Of a DNA stretch of 64,000 bases, positions 49,749-59,164 are shown piece after piece. The first letter of the stretch is position 1. Every line of letters begins with the position of its first letter. Made by a program: the position numbers and the translations under genes. A model generated the notes under the pieces. That model made no database searches, was not told where the DNA came from, and was given only the letters and a program-made list of their open reading frames with translations. Origin of the DNA: an uncultured Alteromonadaceae bacterium (GTDB lineage: Bacteria > Pseudomonadota > Gammaproteobacteria > Enterobacterales > Alteromonadaceae); NCBI GenBank assembly GCA_950073835.1, contig CATMRP010000005.1:1-64000 (forward strand), read 5' to 3'.

Positions 49749-50624
49749 ATGATGTTAAAGCCCAGTTGGATAAAGTCTTTCAAGACTCTTGCAGAAGTAA
49801 AGAATTTCACTCGTGCAGCAGAATCTCTCGATCTTACGCAGGCGGCAGTGAGCCAGCATATCCAAAGGCTCGAAGCAAAATTTGGCCGGCTCATTATTCG
49901 CAGCTCACGACAATTAGAGCTAACGCCCAAAGGATTCGCCTTACTCGATTATTGTGTGGAAGTTGAAAATGCCGAAATAAGACTTAAAGGGCGGCTTTCA
50001 GAACACGAGGGATCTACTGGCAAAGTGGGGGTTATTTGTCCTGGCAGCCTAGGGCTGCGTATTTATCCATTGTTGCTCGACCTGCAAACAGAGCAGCCTG
50101 AATTAAAAGTTTGTAATCGATTTGCGCCAGACAGCGAGGTGATAGACGCGGTAGTAAACAATAAATATGAAATAGGCTTTACCAGCAGCCGTCCGGACGA
50201 TCCCCGATTAACAGCTACCCCATTTTGCCAGGAAGCCCTGGAACTAATTGTGCCGGCAGGACGACAGATAAACAATTTTCAGGAGTTGGTAGAATTAGGC
50301 TTTATCGACCACCCGGATGGCAAGGCAATGGTCTCCCGCGTACTGAGCCGGCTATACCCTAATCAATTTTCTTTATCCTCTTTAACCATTAGTGGTTATA
50401 GCAATCAAATTGGCCTTATTTTAGATCCGGTCGCTCGCGGTCTTGGCTTTACGGTTTTACCTAGCTATGCTCGTCAAGCCTATGCGAATGCGGCAGCACT
50501 ACACATTATAAATCTTGATGAAGCTTATACCGACACCCTTTGGCTGGTTTACCGAAGTGAGTGGCCACTTATGGGAAAAGCCTTGCAAGTTATAGAGTAC
50601 CTCCGCGAAAAACTCAGTGCCTGA
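49749..50624 (+). CDS. LysR family transcriptional regulator
   Basis: WIKSFKTLAEVKNFTRAAESLDLTQAAVSQHIQRLEAKFG HTH. Confidence 0.93.
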   Translation: MMLKPSWIKSFKTLAEVKNFTRAAESLDLTQAAVSQHIQRLEAKFGRLIIRSSRQLELTPKGFALLDYCVEVENAEIRLKGRLSEHEGSTGKVGVICPGSLGLRIYPLLLDLQTEQPELKVCNRFAPDSEVIDAVVNNKYEIGFTSSRPDDPRLTATPFCQEALELIVPAGRQINNFQELVELGFIDHPDGKAMVSRVLSRLYPNQFSLSSLTISGYSNQIGLILDPVARGLGFTVLPSYARQAYANAAALHIINLDEAYTDTLWLVYRSEWPLMGKALQVIEYLREKLSA

Positions 50625-50657
50625 GCTTCTTTATAACAAAATTCAAAGTGCTGACCT

Positions 50658-50987
50658 TTGGCTGAGGTAATTGGCAAATTCTTGATTTGCTCGAAAGCTT
50701 ACTTTCTTTGTATTCATGTTTTGGCCAGTATTCAGACTGGCGCAGATCGTTTCTTTCCGTTATTAGCGTGGCATCGCTGGTTGAATGCTAACCATTCATC
50801 ATTGCTGCGCATTTCAATACTGACTGGCGTTTGGCGCAAAAAAATTTATAAACGCTTTGATAAAAGAGGGGCCAGAATTAAACCTGGCGCCCAGTGCGAA
50901 ATTCTGCACCGACTGATTCGTCTCTACCAACAAGAGCCCGACACTCTTAATTTTCACCGTGGTAAATGGCATTCGCCACTAAAATAG
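50658..50987 (+). CDS. Hypothetical protein (109 aa; start uncertain)
   Basis: Open frame only, no recognised motif. Confidence 0.3.
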   Translation: MAEVIGKFLICSKAYFLCIHVLASIQTGADRFFPLLAWHRWLNANHSSLLRISILTGVWRKKIYKRFDKRGARIKPGAQCEILHRLIRLYQQEPDTLNFHRGKWHSPLK

Positions 50988-51123
50988 CGACAAGAGTGGA
51001 CTAGGCTATACTTGACCAATGAATTGCAGATACTTACACATGTTACTCGTTGTGTAAGTGAATTTAAGAATATTGTTGGAACAATCGCCTTTTTATTGCC
51101 TTCAAGGTTGAAACAGGAATGTC

Positions 51124-52746
51124 ATGAAAGCTGCGCCGATTCCCGAAGATGAAAACGAACGTTTGGCTGAACTATTGAGTTATGATGTGCTCGATACTGA
51201 AGCTGAAGAACTGTTTGATGATCTCACGGTACTGGCTTCACAAATTTGCCAGACCCCCATTGCGTTAATAAGTTTGGTCGACCCGGACAGACAGTGGTTT
51301 AAATCACGGGTGGGAATCGACGCAACTGAAACCTCAAGGGAAATAGCATTCTGCTCTCATGCTATTTTGCAAAAACAAGTATTTGAAGTATCCAATGCAC
51401 AGGAAGATCCACGTTTTCACGACAATCCTTTGGTAACAGGAGCGCCCAATATTCGCTTTTACGCCGGAGCGCCGCTCATTACTCCCTCTGGTCATGCGAT
51501 TGGTACTTTGTGTGCGATTGACAGAAGGCCAAAAGCGCTAACGGAGGAACAGCGAACAGCATTACAAACCCTTAGTAAATCGGTTATTGCGCATCTGGAG
51601 CTTAAACGGAAAAATCGGGAACTGGTGCGAACGAACCAGTTTAAATCAGATTTTTTGTCGTACGTGAGCCACGAAATACGCACGCCTCTTAATGCCATTA
51701 ATACATTTAGCCATTTGCTTGAAGCCGAGGCGACCAAACTCAGGCTACCCACAAGCTTTACTTCCCCTTTGTCTCATGTCAGTAAAAGCGGAGAGCGTTT
51801 ACTTGAAATCGTTAATTCAGTACTGGACATCAAGCAAATTGAAGCTGGCAAAATGCATATAATGCCGCGTTCGGTGAATACAAGAGACTTCTTTATTCAC
51901 TTGTTTTCACTGACTAAAGTTCGCGCGGAAGACAGTAATATTGCATTTTCAACAACCATTGATGAAACCGTTCCGGACTATCTTTTCTTCGATGATACAA
52001 AGTATGGTCAGGTGGCCCTTAATCTGTTATCCAATGCGATTAAATTTACGCCAAAAAATAAAAGTGTGAAGGCGCAGGTTAAATACAAAAATAACAAGAT
52101 AATCTTTAATGTGGTTGATGAGGGCATTGGTATAAGTGAAGAAGATCAACAAAGGCTCTTTATGCCATTTGAACGGATGAACAACGCACAGCAAATTAAA
52201 GGCACGGGGCTGGGTCTGAATATTTCAAGGCGTTTGATTGAGTTGATGGACGGCAGTATTAAAATCAGCAGTAAACTCAGTGAAGGAACCAGAGTAAGTG
52301 TATCGATGCCTGCCGATGAGATAAGTGCAAATCAGTTCGTTGAAGATAAGCCGCAAAGCTTTGCTGCTCAGGTTGTGTTGCATAAAACCGTAAATGTACT
52401 GGTGGTGGAAGACCACGAAATAAACCAAATAGTGGTTGAAACCTTATTTGAAAAGTTAGGTGTTCCTGTGGCCTTGGTCAGTACCGGTGAAGAAGGGGTT
52501 GAGTACGTTAAATCGAATCCCGTGGATTTAGTTTTGATGGACTTAAACTTACCCGGTATTCAGGGTGACGAAGCGACTGCGCAAATTAAAGCATTACAGC
52601 CCTCTTTGCCCGTTGTTGCTCTTACCGCAGACGTGATCACCGAAGCGGAATCCTTGCAAGAAAAAGGGCTGGATGCGGTACTCACCAAGCCCATCGACAG
52701 TGCGAAGCTGATTAGCACGCTCAATTCATTCTTAGGTCAGAAGTAG
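51124..52746 (+). CDS. Cytoplasmic GAF - histidine kinase - receiver hybrid protein
   Basis: GAF region; YVSHEIRTPLNAI (H-box); GTGLGLNISRRLIELM (G-box); receiver LVLMDLNLPGIQGDEATAQI and LTKPID. Confidence 0.93.
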   Translation: MKAAPIPEDENERLAELLSYDVLDTEAEELFDDLTVLASQICQTPIALISLVDPDRQWFKSRVGIDATETSREIAFCSHAILQKQVFEVSNAQEDPRFHDNPLVTGAPNIRFYAGAPLITPSGHAIGTLCAIDRRPKALTEEQRTALQTLSKSVIAHLELKRKNRELVRTNQFKSDFLSYVSHEIRTPLNAINTFSHLLEAEATKLRLPTSFTSPLSHVSKSGERLLEIVNSVLDIKQIEAGKMHIMPRSVNTRDFFIHLFSLTKVRAEDSNIAFSTTIDETVPDYLFFDDTKYGQVALNLLSNAIKFTPKNKSVKAQVKYKNNKIIFNVVDEGIGISEEDQQRLFMPFERMNNAQQIKGTGLGLNISRRLIELMDGSIKISSKLSEGTRVSVSMPADEISANQFVEDKPQSFAAQVVLHKTVNVLVVEDHEINQIVVETLFEKLGVPVALVSTGEEGVEYVKSNPVDLVLMDLNLPGIQGDEATAQIKALQPSLPVVALTADVITEAESLQEKGLDAVLTKPIDSAKLISTLNSFLGQK

Positions 52747-52924
52747 GTCGGTAATAGCGCTAGGATGAATACCCATTGTAAAAGTGAGAACGATCATGCG
52801 GCCAGATGCCAGGCGCAGTCAACGTTCACATCGCCATATTAAGGCCGCCTATGATTTTCATGTAAGTCCACATTTATCTTGCAGGGACAAGGGAAGCCAG
52901 CGCATAGCGATGGCTTTTTGTAAG

Positions 52925-53797
52925 TTAGTCCCATGTGGGTGAAAAATCCGGGTTCGCCTGACGATCGCCACGCTCTAATGCGTCAATTTTAGTGATGTCG
53001 TCTGCATCGAGCCTTAGCTCCAGTGCTTTGAAATTGGTTTCAAGATTTTTGCGTTTGGTTGATGATGGAATCGTCACCAGATCGTGTGCGAGTTCCCATG
53101 CCACCACCACTTCGGCTGCACTGACACCGTGCTTGTCTGCGATGTTGAGAATGGTGTCATCCTTTAAGACCTTGCCGACGGCAAATGGCATATAGCCCGT
53201 TACCTTAATGCCGTGCGTGTTACACACTGCGCGAACTTTTTCATTGGTCAGATAAGGATGGACTTCTATCTGGTTGGTGGCAATAACGCCTTTACCCAAA
53301 ATGCTGACTGCTTGTTCAATCTGAGCGATCGTAAAGTTAGAAATGCCGATCTCTTTAGTCAGTCCCAATTTTTTTACGCGTAGCAACTCGCCTAAGTACT
53401 CTTCCATGCTTTCACCGTTTTCTGGTGACGGCCAGTGAATAAGCAAAAGGTCAACATACGACAGTTGAAGCTTAGCCAGACTTTCTTTAACGCTATCAAC
53501 AAAATTCGCTTTGTTCAGCTTATCGTTCCACACTTTTGTGGTAACGTATACATCTTCGCGCGCTACCGCGCTGTCTTTAATCGCACGGCCTACGGCTTCT
53601 TCGTTGCCATAAATTTGCGCCGTATCGATATGCCTGAAACCGACTTCCAGCGCCATGCTTACGCTATTATACGCCTCATCGTCTTTTAAGCGAAAGGTCC
53701 CTACACCCAGCGCGGGAATGTTTGAGCCGGACTGATTTGCATTCGTCATGGTGTCTCCAGATTGACTTTGTTTACTTGTAAAATTTTGGTAGAACAA
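52925..53797 (-). CDS. Aldo/keto reductase
   Basis: GVGTFRLKDDEAYNSVSMALEVGFRHIDTAQIYGNEEAVGRAI; IHWPSP; TNQIEVHPYL; IPSSTKRKNLETNF. Confidence 0.95.
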   Translation of the reverse strand: MFYQNFTSKQSQSGDTMTNANQSGSNIPALGVGTFRLKDDEAYNSVSMALEVGFRHIDTAQIYGNEEAVGRAIKDSAVAREDVYVTTKVWNDKLNKANFVDSVKESLAKLQLSYVDLLLIHWPSPENGESMEEYLGELLRVKKLGLTKEIGISNFTIAQIEQAVSILGKGVIATNQIEVHPYLTNEKVRAVCNTHGIKVTGYMPFAVGKVLKDDTILNIADKHGVSAAEVVVAWELAHDLVTIPSSTKRKNLETNFKALELRLDADDITKIDALERGDRQANPDFSPTWD

Positions 53798-53938
53798 ACT
53801 CTACTAAGCATTGCTTGTTCTACCTACTGTGTATTCCGTTTGAAGTGAAACCCGTTATGGCTGCTACCGGCTTTTTCCATTGCTGCGATGTATCGATAAG
53901 GCCATTAACGCCTGTTTCAACCCCGAGTCGGTCTCTCT

Positions 53939-55129
53939 TCACGCGCTTGCGGGTTTCCCTGCATTATTCATTGCGCGGTTATCAAGGTGCCCGCTGTAGC
54001 GTGTCACCAATAATGCAGCAACAGAAATCAGTGCGCCTATCCAGGCGGTATCAGGCAACTGCATGTCTTCAACAATGGCGCCGCCCACAACAGAGCCCAG
54101 AGCAATTCCAATGTTAAATGCTGCGATATTCAGACCGGAAGCTACGTCCACCGCATTCGGCGTAAACTTTTCGGCAAGCTGCACCACATAAACTTGCAGC
54201 CCCGGCACGTTACCAAATGCGAATGCACCCCAAACCAGCACGGTGAAAACTGCTGCGACTTTATTTCCCATTGTAAATGTCAGTGCAAATAAAATGAGTG
54301 ACAGCGCTGAAAAGATAATACTGAGTGCTCGAATAGGGCCTTTCTTATCAGCCAGTTTGCCACCATAAATATTTCCCACGGCAACCGAAGCGCCATAAAC
54401 CAACATGATCAAACTGATAGCAGAGGGAGCGAACCCGGCTTCCTGCTGTAAGATGGGGGCAAGATAGGTAAACGCAGTAAACGTACCGCCATAGCCAAGG
54501 ATAGTCATGAGGTACACCAACACCAAACGCGGCTGAACCAATACCTTCAGTTGCTCACTTAGGGTTGCTGGCTTACTTTGCTTCAGGTTGCCAGGAACTA
54601 GCAGCGCGCTGCCGATAAGTGCAATCGTGCCCAGTGCCGATACCACCAGGAAAGTAGTACGCCAGCCGAAGCTCTGCCCAATCCAGGTCCCCAGAGGGAC
54701 ACCTGTTACCAGCGCAACAGTGAGACCGGTAAACATGATGGCAATAGCGCTGGCTTCTTTTTCCTTCGCTACTAAACCTGTGGCAATCGTAGAACCAATA
54801 GAAAAAAATACGCCGTGTGCCAGACCGGTAAGAATGCGTGCCAGTATTAAACTCTCATAGCTTGGAGCTTGCCATGCCAGCAGGTTGCCAGCAACAAACA
54901 ACGCCATAAGACTAAGCAGAACGTGCTTCCTGTTCCACTTTCCCGTTAAGGCAGTTAAAGCTGGCGCTCCCACTGCCACACCAACGGCATACAGGCTTAC
55001 TAATAAACCTGAACTGGGTAAAGTAACACTAAGATCGGTTGCAATGGTGGGGACCAAGCCAACAATAACGAACTCAGTCGTGCCAATAGCAAACGCACTT
55101 AACGTTAAAGCAAATAACGCAATAGGCAT
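53939..55129 (-). CDS. MFS transporter (AraJ/YdhP-like efflux)
   Basis: MPIALFALTLSAFAIGTTEFVIVGLVPTIATDLSVTLPSSGLLVSLYAVGVAVGAP; start placed at 55129, not 55333 as in the track. Confidence 0.9.
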   Translation of the reverse strand: MPIALFALTLSAFAIGTTEFVIVGLVPTIATDLSVTLPSSGLLVSLYAVGVAVGAPALTALTGKWNRKHVLLSLMALFVAGNLLAWQAPSYESLILARILTGLAHGVFFSIGSTIATGLVAKEKEASAIAIMFTGLTVALVTGVPLGTWIGQSFGWRTTFLVVSALGTIALIGSALLVPGNLKQSKPATLSEQLKVLVQPRLVLVYLMTILGYGGTFTAFTYLAPILQQEAGFAPSAISLIMLVYGASVAVGNIYGGKLADKKGPIRALSIIFSALSLILFALTFTMGNKVAAVFTVLVWGAFAFGNVPGLQVYVVQLAEKFTPNAVDVASGLNIAAFNIGIALGSVVGGAIVEDMQLPDTAWIGALISVAALLVTRYSGHLDNRAMNNAGKPASA

Positions 55130-55320
55130 ATCGTTTATCCTCGCAAAAATAAATAACGTTGTGGACGTCGATAGCGACGCCTCACTCCTGGCCCAAAGAA
55201 CAAAAACCTTGCTCGTAAGCGCCGTTAATAAAGTGCGCACAGTGTGACGATATTTTTGTTTGCGAAAAATAGCATTAATGTCAAAATGCTTTTGTGTAAA
55301 ATGCAAAAACAAGGTGTGTG

Positions 55321-56208
55321 ATGCCAGTTTCATCTAAAACAGAAGATTTGGAGGCGTTTCTTACCGTTGTCGACACGGGGAGTTTTTCGAATGCGGCCAA
55401 TCTTTTGAATCAACAGGTGGCAAAGGTAAGCCGAGCGGTTACGCGCCTGGAAGCTTCGCTTGATGTGACGTTGTTAAATCGTACTACCCGCAGGCTCGAG
55501 CTTACTGAAGAAGGGGAGCTGTTTCTGCAATATGCCAGGGACGGATTAAACGTTCTGGAAAAAGGAGAGGAAGCCCTACGCTTGTTAAAACATGCACCTG
55601 CGGGGAGGCTGCGGGTTGATGCGGCCAGTCCGTTTGTTTTCCACCAGCTTGCGCCCTTAGTTGCAGAGTTTAGCGAGGCATTTCCTGACATCACCCTCGA
55701 CATCACGAGCCATGACAGCATTATCGATTTACTTGAGCATAAAACCGATATTGCTATTCGGATTGGTGATTTAAGCGACTCAAATTTACACGCACGATAT
55801 TTGGGTAAAAGTAAGCTACACATTGTAGCGAGCCCGCAGTACCTCAAAAAGTACCCGGTTTCAGGTGAAGCCGATACATTGAACAACCATAAACTGATTG
55901 GCTTTAGTGACTCACCTGGTCTAAATAAGTGGCCGCTCGGGCAAGAGATAGATTTACGTTACAGCCTTCGTGCATCAAGCGGTGAAACAATCAGACAGTT
56001 CTGCATCGCAGGGCAGGGGTTAGCATTACTTTCAAACTTTATGGTGCATAAAGACATCAAGGAAGGCAGGTTAATTCCGGTGTTCGCGGATGACATTGTT
56101 AGTCCCAACCGCCGGGAGTCGGTAAATGCTGTGTACTATAAAAACAGCGCTGTTTCGTCACGTATTTCAGCCTTTTTAGACTTTATTCAGCCCAGGCTGA
56201 TTTTGTGA
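55321..56208 (+). CDS. LysR family transcriptional regulator, divergent from MFS gene
   Basis: TEDLEAFLTVVDTGSFSNAANLLNQQVAKVSRAVTRLEASLDVTLLNRTTRRLELTEEG. Confidence 0.93.
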   Translation: MPVSSKTEDLEAFLTVVDTGSFSNAANLLNQQVAKVSRAVTRLEASLDVTLLNRTTRRLELTEEGELFLQYARDGLNVLEKGEEALRLLKHAPAGRLRVDAASPFVFHQLAPLVAEFSEAFPDITLDITSHDSIIDLLEHKTDIAIRIGDLSDSNLHARYLGKSKLHIVASPQYLKKYPVSGEADTLNNHKLIGFSDSPGLNKWPLGQEIDLRYSLRASSGETIRQFCIAGQGLALLSNFMVHKDIKEGRLIPVFADDIVSPNRRESVNAVYYKNSAVSSRISAFLDFIQPRLIL

Positions 56209-56392
56209 GGTGTCAGCCGATGCAAACAAGACGTCAGCCCAGCGAGTTTTGCCGGGCCAGGATTGCAAAGTCCTCGGCGATAAGTCATCCGGACACATGG
56301 CGAGCCAGATAATTATGTCGAACAGAACGCTGTCTTTTAATGAGTTCAGACGGTGATGACTCTGGTGAGTGCGAAGCAGCTTACTTTCATCG

Positions 56393-57112
56393 CTACTTCT
56401 TCACATCATGCTTGAACCGTTCAGCGTTTTCACGTTCTTGCGCTTCAACATCGCCTTTACCAAAGAAAGCCCAGAACGGCTGGGGAATTTCAAGCGCGCG
56501 TTGTGTGGCGGGTCTCTCGTCAATTCTATCGAACCAGGCTTGCAGGTGAGGCAGACCATCCACGCTGACATTCGCCCAATAATAAGCTCTTGCCCACGTG
56601 TAAGTAGCCATATCTGCGATGGTGTACTCGTTGTTTACCAGAAAGTCTTTCCCTTCCAAATGTGTATTCAGGACTTCCATCAGTCGGCGACTTTCGTCCA
56701 CGTAACGTTTAATCGCAAACGGATCTTCATTGCCGTTTTTAGCCGCAATACGTTGGAAATACATTGCCTGGCCCATCATTGGACCGACACCGCCCATTTG
56801 GAACATTAGCCACTGTAGTGTTCTTGATTTCTCATCAGAGTTAGATGGAAGAAATTTCCCGTACTTCTCAGCCAGGTACCAAAGAATGGCTCCTGATTCG
56901 AAAACAACAAAGTCGTTGTTGGAGCGATCGACTATGGTGGGAATGCGGCCATTGGGATTGAGCTTCACGTAGTCGGGCGCTTTTTGCTCGTTCTTTGAAA
57001 AATCGATATGTGTTAAATCGTATTCGATACCCGCTTCTTCAAGAAAAACAACAGGTTTCCAGCCATTCATGGTAGGTGCTGTGTATAGATGTATATCTTT
57101 TTGTGAACTCAT
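56393..57112 (-). CDS. Glutathione S-transferase family protein
   Basis: IHLYTAPTMNGWKPVVFLEEAGIEYDLTHIDFSKNEQKAPDYVKLNPNGRIPTIVD...FESGAILWYLAEKYG. Confidence 0.93.
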   Translation of the reverse strand: MSSQKDIHLYTAPTMNGWKPVVFLEEAGIEYDLTHIDFSKNEQKAPDYVKLNPNGRIPTIVDRSNNDFVVFESGAILWYLAEKYGKFLPSNSDEKSRTLQWLMFQMGGVGPMMGQAMYFQRIAAKNGNEDPFAIKRYVDESRRLMEVLNTHLEGKDFLVNNEYTIADMATYTWARAYYWANVSVDGLPHLQAWFDRIDERPATQRALEIPQPFWAFFGKGDVEAQERENAERFKHDVKK

Positions 57113-57199
57113 CGTCGTATTCTCCTTCGCAGTTCAGTAAGCAATAACGAGCCAAAGCAGTGCTTCAGTAAGATCAGTAAATACCATTGCATACCTCTC

Positions 57200-57574
57200 C
57201 TATTTTTCTTCTATGATAATCGCGATAGCCGTCTGCTCACCGAGGTTTGTTACTCTGTGGGTCCAGGCCTCATGCCACATAACATGGCCGTCAGGAACGT
57301 CAGCAACAACCGGCTCGCCGCCGAGCGTTTCAATTTTTAACTTGCTGCCTTTTTCAAAATAAACCGTTTCGTTGTTGTGACGATGAAACGCATCGCTTTC
57401 GCCCGGCTTTAACATAATTTTCAAAACCAGGGCACGCTCGTTTTCGAGCAACAATTCATACATTTGGGGTGAAGCAATATGCCCTGGTTCATGCTGCTCG
57501 TGAGCATGAGTGTTGGCAGACGTTGCCAATAATAAGCAAAGTCCGGACTTCCATACGGGACGTAAAAAAGACAT
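57200..57574 (-). CDS. Exported cupin-domain protein
   Basis: MLKPGESDAFHRHNNETVYFEKGSKLKIE, VMWHEAWTHRVTNLGEQTAIAIIIE. Confidence 0.75.
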   Translation of the reverse strand: MSFLRPVWKSGLCLLLATSANTHAHEQHEPGHIASPQMYELLLENERALVLKIMLKPGESDAFHRHNNETVYFEKGSKLKIETLGGEPVVADVPDGHVMWHEAWTHRVTNLGEQTAIAIIIEEK

Positions 57575-57617
57575 AAAAACTCCTCAGGCGCTTTTCAAAG
57601 ACACCGCTTTAAAATGG

Positions 57618-58214
57618 TTAAAAGTGGTTATTGATGTGAGCTTCAAAGCGTTTAAAGTCGTTCTCAATATCTGCGTTTTTCATCACGTCAAAGCTGGCAA
57701 AGGTTGCCATTGGTGTCATACCAAAAAACTTAAAGTTCATATGCATTGGGAACATTAAATCGTCGACAGACTTGCCGTCGAAAAACTCTTCATTATTATC
57801 GAAGGACTCTGCTGGTGCATTGAAGGTCAAAGACATCATGTACTTCACATCAGCAAGCGTGCCGCCAGTACCGTAGTTTTTCTTAGGCTCTTCTGCTACA
57901 CGTCCGTCGCCTGCACACAAAGCGCCGCCCATGCCTGCGGTATAAACTTCGTCCATGTATTTTTTAAATGACCATGGCACGCCCATCCAATTAATAGGTG
58001 ACTGAAGAATGACAAAGTCAGCCCACTGGTGATGTGCAAGTTGCTCATCCACATCGTATTCTTCTGCCATCGTCACTACGCGTGTGTGATAGCCTTTGCC
58101 TTCAAGCAGAGTGATGGCTTTATCAACAAAGGCAGCATTCAGCTTACCTTCTGAGAATGGGTAATATTGATGGGCATTAATAATCAGTACATTACCAGAA
58201 CTTGTGGTGCTCAT
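57618..58214 (-). CDS. NAD(P)H-dependent quinone oxidoreductase, MdaB-like flavoprotein
   Basis: [55 protein letters not shown]. Confidence 0.9.
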   Translation of the reverse strand: MSTTSSGNVLIINAHQYYPFSEGKLNAAFVDKAITLLEGKGYHTRVVTMAEEYDVDEQLAHHQWADFVILQSPINWMGVPWSFKKYMDEVYTAGMGGALCAGDGRVAEEPKKNYGTGGTLADVKYMMSLTFNAPAESFDNNEEFFDGKSVDDLMFPMHMNFKFFGMTPMATFASFDVMKNADIENDFKRFEAHINNHF

Positions 58215-58290
58215 TGAAAAACTCCTCATGTTGCTTATATACAGGTTGATGAAAGCAAGTGTGTTTTCTCACTTAATGCTTTGTGGTATA

Positions 58291-58338
58291 TTTTAGTAAC
58301 CTAAAGTCTATAATCAATTAGTTTACTTTTAGTAACCT
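58291..58338. promoter_or_regulatory. Candidate HxlR operator: duplicated TTTTAGTAACCT
   Basis: 12-bp direct repeat at 58291-58302 and 58327-58338 in the divergent mdaB-like/hxlR intergenic region. Confidence 0.55.
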
Positions 58339-58345
58339 GCTGAAG

Positions 58346-58732
58346 ATGAGAGAGTTTCGCTTGGAAAGTTCAATAAAAACAGACAGTAAAGGACGGAAAA
58401 AAGTTTACAATGCTTGCATGGAGCCCTGTGCTATTGAAAAGGGAATGCGATTAATTGGCGGAAAATGGAAGGGATCAATTATTTATCACCTAAAAGATGA
58501 GCCTGTCAGATTTAACGATCTTGCACGAATGCTAGGTGGTGCAAGTAAAAAGATGGTTGATCAGCGCCTCAAAGAGCTCGAAGATGAAGGCATGGTGTTA
58601 CGGAAGGTCATAAGCGACAGGCCAGTTGCTGTTACTTATGAACTGACCGAGTTTGGGCGAACAGCTTTGCACATTCTGGATGAGCTCAGAGTGTGGTCTG
58701 AAACATATGATCTGCAGTTAAGTTCGAAATAG
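58346..58732 (+). CDS. HxlR family winged-helix transcriptional regulator
   Basis: CAIEKGMRLIGGKWKGSIIYHLKDEPVRFNDLARMLGGASKKMVDQRLKELEDEGMVLR. Confidence 0.95.
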   Translation: MREFRLESSIKTDSKGRKKVYNACMEPCAIEKGMRLIGGKWKGSIIYHLKDEPVRFNDLARMLGGASKKMVDQRLKELEDEGMVLRKVISDRPVAVTYELTEFGRTALHILDELRVWSETYDLQLSSK

Positions 58733-58771
58733 GCTTCAGCGCGGATAAAGAACCAATTCTCACACACAGAA

Positions 58772-58796
58772 AAACCGACTCGCGTCGGTTTATGTT
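58772..58796 (+). terminator. Probable terminator after hxlR-like gene
   Basis: AAACCGAC TCGC GTCGGTTT followed by ATGTT. Confidence 0.55.
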
Positions 58797-58808
58797 CACA
58801 TCTAAAAG

Positions 58809-58899
58809 TGGCGCCAGAGGCCGGGCTTGATTGGTCGCCACGCGATGCGCCGGTCACCGGACAACACTGAGTAACCTCCCATTCGGCGGGTTTTGAAAA
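58809..58899 (-). pseudogene. Degenerate tRNA-Leu(CAA)-like 3' half (site A), interrupted by extra sequence
   Basis: TGGCGCCAGAGGCCGGGCTTGA ... CGGCGGGTTTTGAAAA aligns with site B at 63175-63231. Confidence 0.5.
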
Positions 58900-59164
58900 A
58901 TTGGTGCCTATAAAAATTATTTTAATTCAGTGGGTTACGTTTTATTGTTTGCACTTTGCAAATTCTTCTCATTTTTTAAGATGTATCAGTGGGTAGTAGA
59001 TAGCGTTAAAGTTTCTTATACTCAATCCAAGCGGTGTTATGAAGAATAACGATATTTTTGGGGCTAGTTGTTCTAGGTTCTGGTAGTTCAGAGATATGGC
59101 TTATTGTTAAGGTTATATTGAGTTCCTGTTCTTCGCTTTGTTTAATTAGATATGGAAATCACGA

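Noticed and set aside
50658-50987. Possible transposase remnant
   Set aside because: No catalytic motif, inverted repeats or target duplication seen; left as low-confidence hypothetical.
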